This document shows positions 25,601-35,856 of a DNA stretch of 64,000 nt, one piece after another. The notes beneath the pieces were generated by a model. That model was given only the letters and a program-made list of their open reading frames with translations. It was not told where the DNA came from and did no database searches. The DNA is from Phoronis australis (taxonomy: Eukaryota > Phoronida > Phoronidae), in NCBI GenBank assembly GCA_002633005.1, contig NMRA01000421.1, positions 208,542-272,541 on the forward strand, written 5' to 3'. Position numbers and translations under genes: made by a program. The first letter of the stretch is position 1. Each line of letters opens with the position of its first letter.

Positions 25601-28600
25601 TGTTGGTTGAAGTAGACTTCTTGAAGTTATTTGCTTTGACAAGAGTTAAATAACAACAGAATCTGTTATTTTGTGGTTATATTACAAATTGCCAGTTCTC
25701 GTATTATTGTCCATCAGATATTCACTGCAATAAAGGCTGGTGGCTTTACCAGTTAAATAATATATTGAAAATGGTCAACATTTATCACATTTAGGTTTAT
25801 CTCCAACTGCAGATTGTTATACCGCAACAGCAGGAGTGCAGATTCGTTTCAGTGCTCCGGCTGTTCTAAAAATTACTTTTCTTGCCAGTAATGTCAGTTT
25901 AAGTAAATTTTGATTTTTTTGTATTAAGTTACTTAATTTGCAAATCAGTTCTTCCATTTCAAAGTTATAACTTTTCACATTTAGACTGTATCCCTTCTAA
26001 ACTTCATACAGTCCATGTTCTTCTATGAGTCAGTGTACATTTTTCCCACCAGAAATTCCCATTGTTGCGATTGCAGCATATTGTGACCAATCATGTTTCT
26101 TTTATTTCCTTAATGTTTATAGAGGGACGCCACTACCAAAGTGGTGAGAAAGAAGATGGATATTGTCAACTTCCCGTCACCGAGAGATCGCGGCGACCTC
26201 ACCAACTTTTTGTCAAGATCCAGAAATGTATCGGAGTGTTCACTGGCCTCAGATCCTGACACACCCTCAGATGTTGACATGATGAGTCCTAAAGAAAGGT
26301 AGGCAGTGGTCCATGGCAGTGTTGCCTAAATGTGCCTTCAGGCGCTGTGGTAAACATTCTCCAGTTTGAGACAGTGTAATATAATTTTGTTGCTCAGGTT
26401 TGGAGGTTGTACCAAATTTTAGAAATAGTTCATACTGGCTGTCCCAAATTCAAGGATGAGGATCAGCATCATACCACCATTCACCTCGATGTTGAACACC
26501 ATTGGGGTACATGAAAGTGTTGCATGGCCAGATACTTTCTACGATTTTTTGAACTGTCAAGGCTATTTTCAGACATTGTTGATTGAAATGCTGTATCCGA
26601 TGCGATGAATACCAAAATCGCCCTAGTCCCAGTCTTTAGAATCAAGAAAATTCAAATTCGGCTTGAATTTCTGTGTGCCATATTAAAGAGACTGTCCCAA
26701 AATTTGGAGAATGTTTATTGTAGTCTCCGTGTTGTGGCCATGTGAGCATGACAGTCCTTATTTCACCAGCATACACATAATCAGTTAAGTCTTACCAAAT
26801 GTAGGACACAATGTGGCCTACTGGCAGGCAATGTCTTGATAAATTGTTACCACTCACTGCATTGTTAGAAGCCTTTGGTAACTATATTAATGAGCTTCTT
26901 ATGTAATCATACTTCAATGCATGACAGTATTTGAATTTTTATAAAAAATGATCCATAACAACATTTTGAATTTAAAATACATATTTACCTTTAGTTACAA
27001 AAAGAAGTAATGCTATTAGTGTTATGTAAATATTTGTATTGAAATGTTCTGCAGCTTTAGATGTATGCATTTTACCTTTGAGTCATTGTTGTTTATTATA
27101 ACTTAACACAGTGCGCCTATGAATTAACCTTTACATGGCTACATATTCTTAAAACGTACTTTCAGCATGTCTACCCTGCTTTTTCTAGAGCTCATTCACT
27201 TCCGCTAGACATAAACAGTCATTTGCACTGTTACTGGTGCAGAGTTGGCAGGGTGTTAGGGGCCAATGATCACTTCATCTTGCTGACAGGATCAGCCATG
27301 CCATGTAACCATGATAATGACCTGGGGTCAAGAAGGTCAGCCTGGCCTTGTAACCATGGCTATGAGTGAGTGGTACTGCAAGAGACCCTGCTTGTGGCTT
27401 TGGTATGGGTCTTGGACAGTGCCAAACTTCAATTTTGTGCAAAACTTAAGCACTCGATATTGTCTTATTGTCAACTTTTCATTGGACATTTTTGTTTTTT
27501 TTTGCTTATTGATAATGTTCATCAATTAATAGAAGATCTTCTGCTTATTGATAACGTTCATTGATAAATAGATTCTGAAGATCTTTTGCTTATTGATAAC
27601 GTTCATTGATAAATAGATTCTGAAGATCTTTTGCTTATTGATAGTTCCTTGATAAATAGATTCTGAAGATCTTTTCCTTATTGATAACGTTCATCAATTA
27701 ATAGAAGATCTTTTCCTGCACAAAGCACGTCATTCCAATTTCATATCTCTTGACGGCAAGCAATGCATTATGGGTTCAGGAAAGAATTACGCAGTGTGAA
27801 TTCATTTATTCACAGAAACCCTAGCACGAAAAAAGATTTTTGGTCACAAGCCATAAATTGTGAAGATGATTTCCGGCTCCTTTGTCTATGTTATGTCTGT
27901 TTTTGACCATTCTAACGTGCAATAAGCAAAAAAGTGTCGACTACATCAATATGAACACCACGTGGTCAGGCACTGTAAGCTCGCTGATGTAGAAGCTTTG
28001 TCCTTTTTGTTGGCAATTTTTGGGAATTTGGAAGAGCAGTACTATTTTATACATGTGGCATAGCCCTGCTGATCACCTTGAAGTAGTGAGCATGCATGTA
28101 GTTAGACTTTATAATTTGCTAGACCTGAAACGGCAGCGCTTTGTGATTAATTTCAGCTGTCCAAGGATAAGAGCCATTTCAGCTGGTTCAGAAGTACAAC
28201 CTGAACTGAACTCTCTGTGAGCATGTTTGACAGTAGACATTCTTTCTCTGCTTTCACATTGTTTTACGTTTTGCTTTTGATGAGCTTGCATTTATGGTTG
28301 ATCTCAACTTGCCTGTTTTAACCACATGTTCTATACCATGCACAACCTTATTTCAATTGGGACATGTGTTTTTGGCTTGATTCACTTCTTTCTAGTCTGC
28401 ATTTTATGTACTCACATGCGTGTATAGTGTGTGGGTGCATTACGCCAACATCTACGTCCGTCCGGCATGTGCTGCTGAAATTGGTTTGGGCGAAATTAGT
28501 GAAAAACAAAATATTCTTCTAAATAATTTTGGGAGTGCGAAATGAGGTGAGTGTGCTGTACATTTGGATAATTGAGGTATCTCCGAGACGTCCTGTTGGT

Positions 28601-31600
28601 TCTTTGTTAAATTTGACTGCTGCATTTCCAGGAACCTGACATTGGATGACAATGACATTTGGATGGATCCAATTACCTATGTGCCCTCTAGTAGCAATTT
28701 TTGCTTTTTTTATCTTACTTTATCTTTGGAGTACCTGGCAAATTTTTGTGAAACATCACAAATAGATTTCTATGAAAAAGAAAATAAAACCATCCTGTTA
28801 TGGGTTGATTCGACATATGACATGCCACCTGGTGGTCATTTGTCTTATTTTTAGTCTGGTTTTTGCCATTTACCTCTTTAATGGTCAGATCACTCTAAGG
28901 TCATGAAAATTGGCTTACGTGCTCCTACTTGGAAGTGTATGGCTGACGATGATTTGTGAACACATCTGACTACTGTGGTGCCCTCTGCCTGTAGCTCATG
29001 TGTTTATATTGAGCAGAGTACAACTGTCATGGATTTTGACTACTGTGGAATTGCATTGTGGCAACATTCTACAAAGTTCCTGGATGGATGCTCATGAAAT
29101 TTGGCAAACAACTTAATAATACTATTACACAGACAACAGTGTGAACCTTGTTTCAGGTGCATTTGACCTGTGTTGCGCCCTCTTGTGGCCTTAGTGTTTT
29201 TTGTGTCCTTTGTTGTCTGCCTTGAAGTTCCTATCTTCCAAACTTCTTGAAGAATGATGGTGAATGGTTGAACATGTGTTCCTATTGAGGATAGTATTAA
29301 TTTTGATTTTCTTTGCACCCTTCTACTGGTTCTTATTAATGTTAACTACATTATGCCATCTAGTGGCCATGTTTAACGTAATGATCACCTCTTGTATCAG
29401 TGCTGTATTTGATGCACACTGTGGGTACATATCAATGCTCTGCATGACTCTTGTTCTCTAGGCATTGGTAGCTTGCATCCAGGTGGTTACTTGTTTACAT
29501 TTAATTACATTTGAGTGTGCTTAATAGACGTTTTCTTTGAAGTATTGACTTGCTTTTTAAATCTGAATCAATCATCTATTGGTTTTACTAACTCACTCAC
29601 ATTTGTTATCCATGTAGGTTGTGAAGTTTTGTAATAAATGGAGTTGTGAAATGGTCATTTCTTATTGCTTTTGCGTGAATATTAATTGAATATTGAATAT
29701 TAATTGAATATTGAATATTAATTGAATAACTTGACCATTGCACTGAGAGCTTGTTTATCATTTTCTGCAAAGAGGTCAAATTGTTAGTTACAGCTTTTAA
29801 TTGTAATTTTGATATAGAAAAAAGTGCTTGAGAATTTGATTAGCCACTCAAACTAGCCCTATTTGAAAATCATGATCCATGTACTCAGTAACACTCGTAC
29901 TACTGTGACTGCTTCCGTGTGTTTCACTCATACCTCACTCTCCTCTTTACAGTCTCACCCGGTCGGACAGTGAACCCATGTCTACGACCAGCTCCACCAA
30001 CGGTCACTATCCAAAGTTTATCCTAGATTACAGTACCCCTACATCACCCGATACTGACCTCCCAAGTAGTGCTAACAGCGTAACCAATGGCCGTCAGCGT
30101 TACATCAGCGAGTCGGAAACCAGTGGATGTGGTTCACTGACAGAAGTGCGTATTAATGTATTGTCTCTGTTACAAAGGGAAAGGCAGGCATTCCATATTC
30201 TCATACGGAGGGGCCCTGTTGCTCCAAACTAACTCTCAAAATGTCAACTAATACACTGTCCTGTGCACATACCTAAGGCCCGTGTTGCTCCAAACTCACT
30301 CTCTGAATCACAAGTTTGTCACAACATCTTCATGAAACAGGATGAGGTGTATGCAATAAAGGGCTTCTAAGACTGCAACTCTATTTACGGGGGTCCTTTT
30401 CGTGACTACAGTGCTTAGTCAATATTATAACTCTGTATTCTCCCATTGTGAAATCATACTCACCCTTTGTTAGAGGTACAAGACAAACTATAACAACTGT
30501 GTAATGTAAATAAAAACTATTACCTTTACCGTAGTACCTGTCATCAAAAACGTCATTGCTTCATTTTTTATTTTACCTGCATTAACCTAGAAATGCTGAC
30601 TTTTTTTAACCACTTAAAATTTTCATTGCATTTACAGGAAGAAGGGAAACGAGCTTTGATGCTGCTGCACACTCCACGCAAGTCTACAGTGTTTGACGAG
30701 GCCACTAGGAGGCAGCTGCTGTCAATCTCTGGAGACTCCATACTTGCTGAGGTAAGACAGCCTAACTCAGTGTAAGTTGTGAGCCCTGGAAACCGTGCGA
30801 TTAATGTCCATTTGACTTGAGAAACAAAAAGGCCGTTGCTGGCTGGTTAAAGAGAGATTCCGCAAAAACTCCAGGTGTAGTGTCCCAAGTGAATATGGCA
30901 GTCATGAAGAAATAGTTACTTTACGTTTATTTTAAGAATAGGAGTTGACTCTGTTTATGTTAAACTGTGTCCATTTTACCTGCTTAAAGTTGGGAGAAAT
31001 AATAGGTTTCTGGTGAAAAAGGAAGTTATATAATAATACTGAATCGAATTAAAATTATATGACAAGGAAATAGATTTGCATGCCTTAATCTGTTCATAGA
31101 GCACTGGATTGTATCAGTTTTTGACTGGCAGTCCTGGATTTGATTTTCATCGAGTTGTGAAGTCAACTTTTCATGCTCCCCCTATCTACCTTACACACCT
31201 ATCTATCTTACACGTCCATTAAAGGTGCACCATGACTTAGCCAAGTACCACGAGCTTGGTCGGTTCCTCATCAACCCTAAACAGGGCGAAGAGTCCATAG
31301 ACTGGAAGTCAGCCATCTTCCACGAGGAAAAGGCAGCTCAGCTAGGTCTGTTGGAAGCCTGCATCACCATGGCGAGGTTGTATTACGACATCCCCAGGGA
31401 CGTCCTGGCAAATGCCACAATAACGGTGCGTGTAGTTCTTGCTTATGGAAACTTGTGACTTGAAAAGGTACCTAAATACTTCATTGCAGTCTGAACAATT
31501 ATGGTTTCAAATTAACTAAACTGGGTTGGGTTAGTGTCTACTCTTGAAAATTATGCTATGCTTGTGGTTCTTTTCAAAGTTTTCTAAATTTATTAAAGAT

Positions 31601-34600
31601 GCTTTGAAATGGTGTCTGTTATTTTTTGTAAATCAACAAATTGTGTGGCATTCTGATGCTGGTTTGCCATTTCAGGATTCGACGGATAACATCAACAAAG
31701 GGTTTAACTACATGTTAATAGCAGCAGAGGCTGGAGACAGGGACTCTATTGTGTTTGTGGCCAGAGCCTTCGAAACGGGTGTCAACCTGGGAACACAAAG
31801 GTTGGTCTTTCCCTCTCATCTTGTAATGTTTCCTCCCTTCTTATCCCCCTGTTCCCACCCAGTCCAGTCTGCCTCCCCATCTTCCTCCGTTTTTCTCAAC
31901 TTTCTCCTCCCCTCCCTCCCCCCTCTCCCTGCTTGCCTCATCCTACCCTCCATCTCGCTTTACCTCTCTCCTTGTCACTTTGCTAGGTGGAGGATGCTCA
32001 GACCCGAGTCGAAATTTCAACTGGTCTCACCTATCCACCATCTGTGTCGCTCATAGTTTATGTTTTCAAATTATTTAATGATTATTCTTCTTCTGTTCAC
32101 CAACGTTTCCAGCAACTCCTGATGTTACCCAGTTTCAAACCAACAAATTTCATTTCCTGAATCAATATATACCATGTTTTACACACTTTTTAGCTCCTGC
32201 ATGAAATGTGACATCCATTTTGTTGGATTAGAAAACACCAAGTCAGGAATTTTCAGCTTTCTTTGGCTAAAATATCACCCATATTTGATGCCACTGAAAT
32301 TCACCTCTCTTTGGTACCTAGTAGTCTTTGTGTCGAGGAATTTGGTCGTATTATTTATTCTACTTAAACGTCTGTCCCTATTCCTGTCTTCATTCATGAC
32401 ACACTCTGCTGCCAGGCGAGAGTACATTTTTCCTTTTCTGTCCTTTTGCATATATTTTGAAATCTGTGACAGGGATATTGGTCTGAGTTAGGATATATAG
32501 GATCTAAGGATATTTGACTAAACCTCTATTCTATAAACAGTAGCCTTCCCATGAATTTCAAGTTTGTAGTTAGTTGTACACCATTAAAGTTAAGAAAATT
32601 GCTACTACACAATCTGTTTTTAAAGTGCAGGAGTAAACTTGTTGAAAAACATACAGAAACCTGAGTGTCCAAATGTTTTATAACTCACATGTTTTTAATG
32701 TACCTTAACAATTTTGTCTTGTAAAAATGAAAAAGATAGGTTCTAGTAAGAGCACTTTTCAAAAACGTGATATTTTTAAGCTCCCACTTATTTATATGTG
32801 GGTGCATCTTGCTGTCCTCTCTGTCCGGGCGTCTGCAGCTGTATCTCCTAAAACCCCTCCCAGGATTTTGATGAGATTTGGCAGGTGTGTTCCTATGAAG
32901 CTGATGACGGATGACGGCGAATTCGGGACTTCTCTGACTACTGGTGTGCCCCTAGTGGCAATTTTAGTTTTTTACGTTTGCCTCTCTTCGGAGGTCCTCT
33001 ACAGATTTTCATAAAATTTGGCAGTTAGGCATCTATTAGTGGGATGACGCCATCCTCCTGTTTTCGGATGGATTCAAGGTACCTTGTGCCACCTAGTGGC
33101 CATTTTTACTGTTATCGAGTCTGAGTTTTGGCTTCTGCCCCTTTGTCAACCAAATCACAGTATGGATTATATGTTGTTACTGTGAAGTGCGACTGACGAT
33201 GATTTTTCGACAACTTGGACTACTGTGGCACCTCTTAGTGGCAGTTTTGTTTGTTTTTGCGCCCATGGCTTCATCTCCTAAATGCTCTACAGGATTTTTA
33301 TTAAATTTTGCATGTCTATTTATATGAAGTTGACAACGGATGACGACGACATTCAGAAGGACGGACTACCAGTGTGCCCCCTAGTGGCAATTTTATTTTG
33401 TTTACCTCTGTATTTTCTAAGTTCCTCAGTGTGCATTCTCATAAAGTTTGCCAGATAAGCATCTTTCAGATTGAATCGAGGTATTTTGCACCACGTAGTG
33501 GGAATTTTACTATTTTTGAGTCTGTTTTTGGCATTTTCCAAACCACTTTAAGGATGATTGTGGAAATTGGCATGTATGTTCCTAATGTGAAGAGGATGCC
33601 TGACAATGATTTTCTGATGACGTTGACTACTGTGGTGCCTCCTAGTATCTGTATCTCCTAAACCTTCTGCTGGATCTTTATTTAATTTAGCAAGTGTATT
33701 TAATATATGAAGTTGGCAATGAATGGTGACGACTTTCAGACGCATCCGACAAACACTGTGCCCCCTATTGGCAATTTTATTTCTTTCCGTTTTCTTTGAA
33801 GCTTTTAATCGGATTTTTATGTAATTTGATTAATATCTTTCTATTGAAACGATATATTTTGCGTCTGGTGGCCATTTTTTCCGTTTTTAGTCTGTTTTTG
33901 GCAACCGCCTCTCTGTCAACCAAACCACTCCTACTGTAAGGATGATTGTGAAAATTGACATATATGTTCTTATGTTTGCGCTTTCTAGTGGTCATTTTCA
34001 TGATGCAAAAAACACCCTAAAAGCACACCGTTTGTGGTACATTCTTGAGTGCATTTCAATGCTCTGCATTGCTCTTGTTTGATGTTCCAAAGATTGTGTA
34101 AAGTTTTGATTATCTCTCAGAACACTTTAAAAATACTTGTTACAAAAACTTATGTGAAACTCTCTTTGATTTAGAGCAGAGGGAACTATGCAAAACATAA
34201 AACTAATCTTTTGGTCTTCACACTGTTCCATGATGGTAAAGTTCTTGTGTCTGCTAACAGGAAGCAGTGTTGGCAGCAGGCTGTGACTTGGTACCAACGA
34301 GCGTGTGAAGTCCATGAGGGGTCAGACAACTCTGGCCTGCTGAGTGACCCTACATACCGACTGCTAGGCAGACAAGCAGAGATGTATCTGGAGGGAGGGC
34401 CTGGGCTGGAGAAAGATCCACAGAAAGCTGGTAGAGTGCACTTGGCTCTTTAGTGTTGTGTGGGGAGAAGCCAGTCAGCAGATATGTTGTAGCCATGGTT
34501 ACAGTACAATGACCAAGCAAAAAACATAATGAATGGATTCAGTTGTTAGAAATTTGAAAAAATAATGTTGGTTCATATCCGTTTTATTGCCTATTTAGAA

Positions 34601-35856
34601 TTCAATCCAAGTGTCTACCTTTTTGCGGCAAGAACACTTGCAGGGGCATAACACTTATGGTCACGGTAACTCGGAAGAATGATGTCTTTTTGGGGTAAGA
34701 ATATAATGCAGGTTGTCTGACGTGTGTTGCATGAAACGTGCACAGGCAGCTCGGCCCATTGCACTTAACACTGAATCCATTTTTCATTAATTTATTAATA
34801 TAAACAAGCAACACATATTGACACAATATGCAATTTAAGACCATGCTGAGATAGCTAGAGACTGGGTCTAGCAGTGGGGTCCACTGGGATTCGAACCTAC
34901 TATCTTGTGAACAGGAGGCAAACACTTGGCCGACTTGGCTTCACTGCCTCCTCTTTTTGGGCTACAGCACCTCCTAGTGGTGTGTTACGTAGATTTTAGC
35001 AATCTTCCAAGAGGTACAACTTGACCAGCTAAGTCAAAACATAACTTCATTGACCCTTGTTATTTGGGGGATACACATTACTCGAAGGGTAGTGGTCAAT
35101 TCTAAATGTTATGTCACGTTGCTTAGCATGTCGTAAAAAGCTTTAACAGTGAGGGAGAAGAGGTGTTAGAAAGGATTAACAGCAGTTTCATAAGAATGAG
35201 GTAACCCTGCGTACAGACAGAGATTTGTGGGTAATCATCGGCTGAAAACAAAATCAAATAGACGAGGTTCTTTGTGGATTGGAACTCGCTTAGTGTTTTG
35301 AGGTTATTTGAAATATAACGTTCATGTCAAATAATCCTAACATTAAGCAGCTGAAGAGAGATTAAATCATTACATAAAATAGCTACAAACGTTGCTGTGA
35401 CAATTTTGCTCAACATCTGCGAGTGTGCTTGTAGCAAAACGGTGAACCCTTAGACCAATAAGGTGGCATCGAATCAACATTTTACTTTAATTTTGTAACT
35501 TTGTAGAGATGTCATACACTAATTGTAGTCGCAGTTATTTGCATAGTTTTTGTGTGATCTCTTCAGAAATTATTTAAGAAGCAAAAATGTGGGTAACATT
35601 TTGGGGTCATCCTGATGGAATGACTTTAAATTGACTTGCTCTTTTTTCTTTTTAAACATTTTAATTGACTCTACATTAAATTATTACTCTCGTTTCTTAT
35701 CTAGTTATTTGCTTGGTAGAGTTATGACTTCTCTCCATTATTGCAGGTGATCTGTTCAATGAAGCAGGAGAGGCGGCCATGATGGCTGGTAAGGGAAAGG
35801 TGTCCTCACAGTTTTACGAGAAAGCGGAGATAGCCTGGGGTGAAATTGAAGAGTGA
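13339..35856 (+). CDS. EEF2K: Eukaryotic elongation factor 2 kinase, complete coding sequence
   Basis: Calcium/calmodulin-dependent atypical alpha-kinase that phosphorylates eEF2 and slows translation elongation in the cytosol. Exons: 13339-13692, 20081-20118, 21098-21269, 23028-23280, 24847-25001, 26123-26298, 29953-30145, 30638-30751, 31225-31425, 31676-31800, 34261-34430, 35747-35856. All junctions keep phase, giving 686 residues plus TGA (human is 725). Order: acidic N-terminus; calmodulin-binding segment [16 protein letters not shown]; alpha-kinase core about residues 95-310; Ser-rich linker about 325-485; C-terminal SEL1-like helical region about 486-686, the eEF2-docking part in the human enzyme. 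The start is the ATG of MANSDDED; an in-frame TTG lies two codons upstream. PRKST (about residue 463) aligns with the human PKA site PRAS (Ser500). The linker between kinase and SEL1 region is the least conserved part. Confidence 0.95.
15052..16749. repeat. Direct duplication of about 765 bp with a single N at the end of copy 1
   Basis: 15052-15811 and 15984-16747 are near-identical with small indels. Both run from CCCATTGCAGTC to GTGGACACACTGTACTTGTTGTGACTT. A 172-bp segment separates them and contains two related blocks (CAGCTCGCATT..., GGTCGCA...GCGAC). The only ambiguous base (15812) falls exactly where copy 1 ends, so a haplotype-merge error is possible as well as a true tandem duplication. 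Confidence 0.85.
16919..17013. mobile_element. 95-bp palindromic MITE
   Basis: The left arm TATAACGTGCCCGCATTTGG...AACCAGTT is complemented by the right arm AACTGGTTCG...GCGGGCACGTTATA over 30 bp. The spacer is about 35 nt. The ends are TA, consistent with TA target duplication. It would form a long hairpin if transcribed in the eEF2K pre-mRNA. Confidence 0.7.
17071..19795. mobile_element. Older inverted-repeat element, copy A, split by a 2.37-kb insertion
   Basis: The flanks of the inserted element are two halves of a roughly 350-bp repeat also present at about 26350-26718 and 55303-55679. The left half opens AAAAAATTCTCCTGTTTAGGACAGT and ends GAGCTTGTAC. The right half resumes ATTTTAGAAATAGG and ends near TAGAATTTTACCG. 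In the intact copies the ends are inverted repeats of type TAAAAATTCTCCAGTTTGGGACAGT. The copy A right end is the most decayed. Confidence 0.65.
17134..19510. mobile_element. Non-autonomous DNA transposon nested in copy A, about 2.37 kb
   Basis: The ends are inverted repeats: CCGTAATCGTTTGGGTTAAC on the left and the complement of GTTAACCCGAACGATTACGG on the right, each next to TA. Inside both ends are short repeats of the type GGGCGGTTAA (also GGGCGCTTAA). They occur in the same orientation at both ends (17160-17310 and 19335-19495), so they are direct and not inverted. The interior has no transposase frame. Confidence 0.75.
20081..20118 (+). CDS. EEF2K: eEF2K 38-nt microexon carrying the nucleotide-loop segment
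   Basis: CCTTTTCAG precedes the exon and GTAAGT follows it. It reads [12 protein letters not shown] plus a split codon completed by the next exon at 21098 (giving RLKKLS). This matches the family's PFGRGAMRECFRTKKLS segment, where the glycine-containing loop begins. Phase 0 from exon 1 and phase 2 to exon 3 both fit. Isolated in more than 7 kb of intron, it would be missed by length-based gene finders; without it the kinase lacks part of its nucleotide-binding lobe. Confidence 0.9.
21098..25001 (+). CDS. EEF2K: eEF2K alpha-kinase core (three exons)
   Basis: Exons 21098-21269, 23028-23280 and 24847-25001. The first carries [20 protein letters not shown], with the family's ATP-contacting lysine in VAKRY. 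The second carries [18 protein letters not shown] and FTFERSG, then [18 protein letters not shown] with the catalytic aspartates and glutamine. The third carries DYGDGNLG and [15 protein letters not shown]. In that block H293, C295 and C299 match the zinc-binding residues of alpha-kinases; the remaining zinc histidine should be in exon 23028. All key residues I can place are present, so the enzyme should be active. Confidence 0.93.
22165..22540. repeat. Degenerate tandem repeats in eEF2K intron 3
   Basis: A 30-bp direct duplication (TTTAGTAATTTATAAGAAAA twice, 22170-22220) is followed by about three units of roughly 110 bp. These share GTTCATGGWTRAAA, a TGAACA...TGGA block, TAGTTGATYAT and AAGAAAATATTTAA. 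Confidence 0.55.
22797..22912. repeat. Minisatellite, 16-bp unit
   Basis: About six copies of GGGTTGGTGAGCTTYGA, the last ones slightly degraded. It lies 115 bp upstream of the eEF2K catalytic exon acceptor. On the plus strand the unit contains GTGAG, a donor-like core. Confidence 0.9.
23320..23366. repeat. CA/CACG-rich microsatellite
   Basis: ACATGCACGCACATGCACGC runs into a pure CA tract just after the eEF2K exon ending at 23280. The same patch also has duplicated AGGTACRTAG-type pieces of the exon's donor region (23279, 23369). Confidence 0.7.
25404..25480 (+). mobile_element. tRNA-derived SINE head
   Basis: GAGTGGCGCAGCGGTGAAG resembles a polymerase III A box, and GTGTTCGAAACTG about 45 nt later resembles a B box. 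No stable cloverleaf or intact acceptor stem is visible, so it is a SINE fragment and not a tRNA gene. It sits in the eEF2K intron at 25002-26122. Confidence 0.45.
26350..26718. mobile_element. Inverted-repeat element, copy B (unfilled)
   Basis: The left end TAAACATTCTCCAGTTTGAGACAGT and the right end ACTGTCCCAAAATTTGGAGAATGTTTA are inverted. The interior shares GGTTGTACCAAATTTTAGAAATAG, CATTCACCTC, and TCTTTAGAATCAAGAAAATTCAAATTCGGCTTGAATTT-type blocks with copies A and C. No coding capacity. Confidence 0.65.
27505..27720. repeat. Tandem repeat, about 45-bp unit, four copies
   Basis: The unit is TTATTGATAACGTTCATTGATAAATAGATTCTGAAGATCTTTTGC, with a shorter variant lacking the TAAATAGATTCTG part at each end. 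It is in the eEF2K intron at 26299-29952. Confidence 0.85.
28640..29460. repeat. CTAGTGG-type repeat array, locus 1
   Basis: Several units of roughly 140-190 bp share the core GCCNYCTAGTGGCNATTTT, a GACTACTGTGG block and a GATTTTCATGAAATTTGGCA-type block. Copies are recognisable at about 28682, 28825, 29170 and 29350. The acceptor-like CATTTCCAGGAACCTG at 28630 belongs to this repeat context and is not used in my eEF2K model. Confidence 0.7.
29675..29728. repeat. AT-rich microsatellite
   Basis: About three copies of TTAATTGAATATTGAATA, 225 bp before the eEF2K exon at 29953. Confidence 0.8.
31225..35856 (+). CDS. EEF2K: eEF2K C-terminal SEL1-like region (four exons)
   Basis: Exons 31225-31425, 31676-31800, 34261-34430 and 35747-35856. 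They read as helical repeats: [78 protein letters not shown], then [13 protein letters not shown] and stop. The extreme C-terminus (YQKAEEAWAQMEE in human) is known to be needed for eEF2 phosphorylation and is well kept. The 2.4-kb intron at 31801-34260 contains the CTAGTGG-type repeat array. Confidence 0.93.
32760..34080. repeat. CTAGTGG-type repeat array, locus 2
   Basis: This is the clearest array of the family. CTAGTGGCAATTTT-like cores recur at about 32945, 33090, 33225, 33375, 33490, 33635, 33760, 33862 and 33980, spaced 100-150 bp. Between cores alternate TCTCCTAAACCCCTYMCAGGATTTT, GATGAC(A/G)ACGATTTTC, GATGGATTCGACGTATTTTGCG-type and CAACCAAACCAC blocks. It lies wholly inside the eEF2K intron 31801-34260, with the same orientation as locus 3. 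Confidence 0.8.
34770..34956 (-). mobile_element. tRNA-derived SINE, minus orientation
   Basis: On the minus strand GGCAGTGAAGCCAAGTCGGCCAAGTG holds an A-box-like stretch and TAGGTTCGAATCCCAGTGG a good B box. A roughly 100-bp unrelated tail ends in AT-rich sequence. Extra bases and absent stem pairing argue against a working tRNA. It lies in the eEF2K intron 34431-35746. Confidence 0.6.

Noticed and set aside
28632-28860. Possible eEF2K exon after CATTTCCAG at 28631
   Set aside because: The sequence belongs to the CTAGTGG-type repeat, and the phase-2 exon at 26298 joins directly and correctly to 29953.
34855-34956. tRNA gene on the minus strand
   Set aside because: Good B box, but no paired acceptor stem or proper anticodon arm, and it continues into a tail: a SINE.
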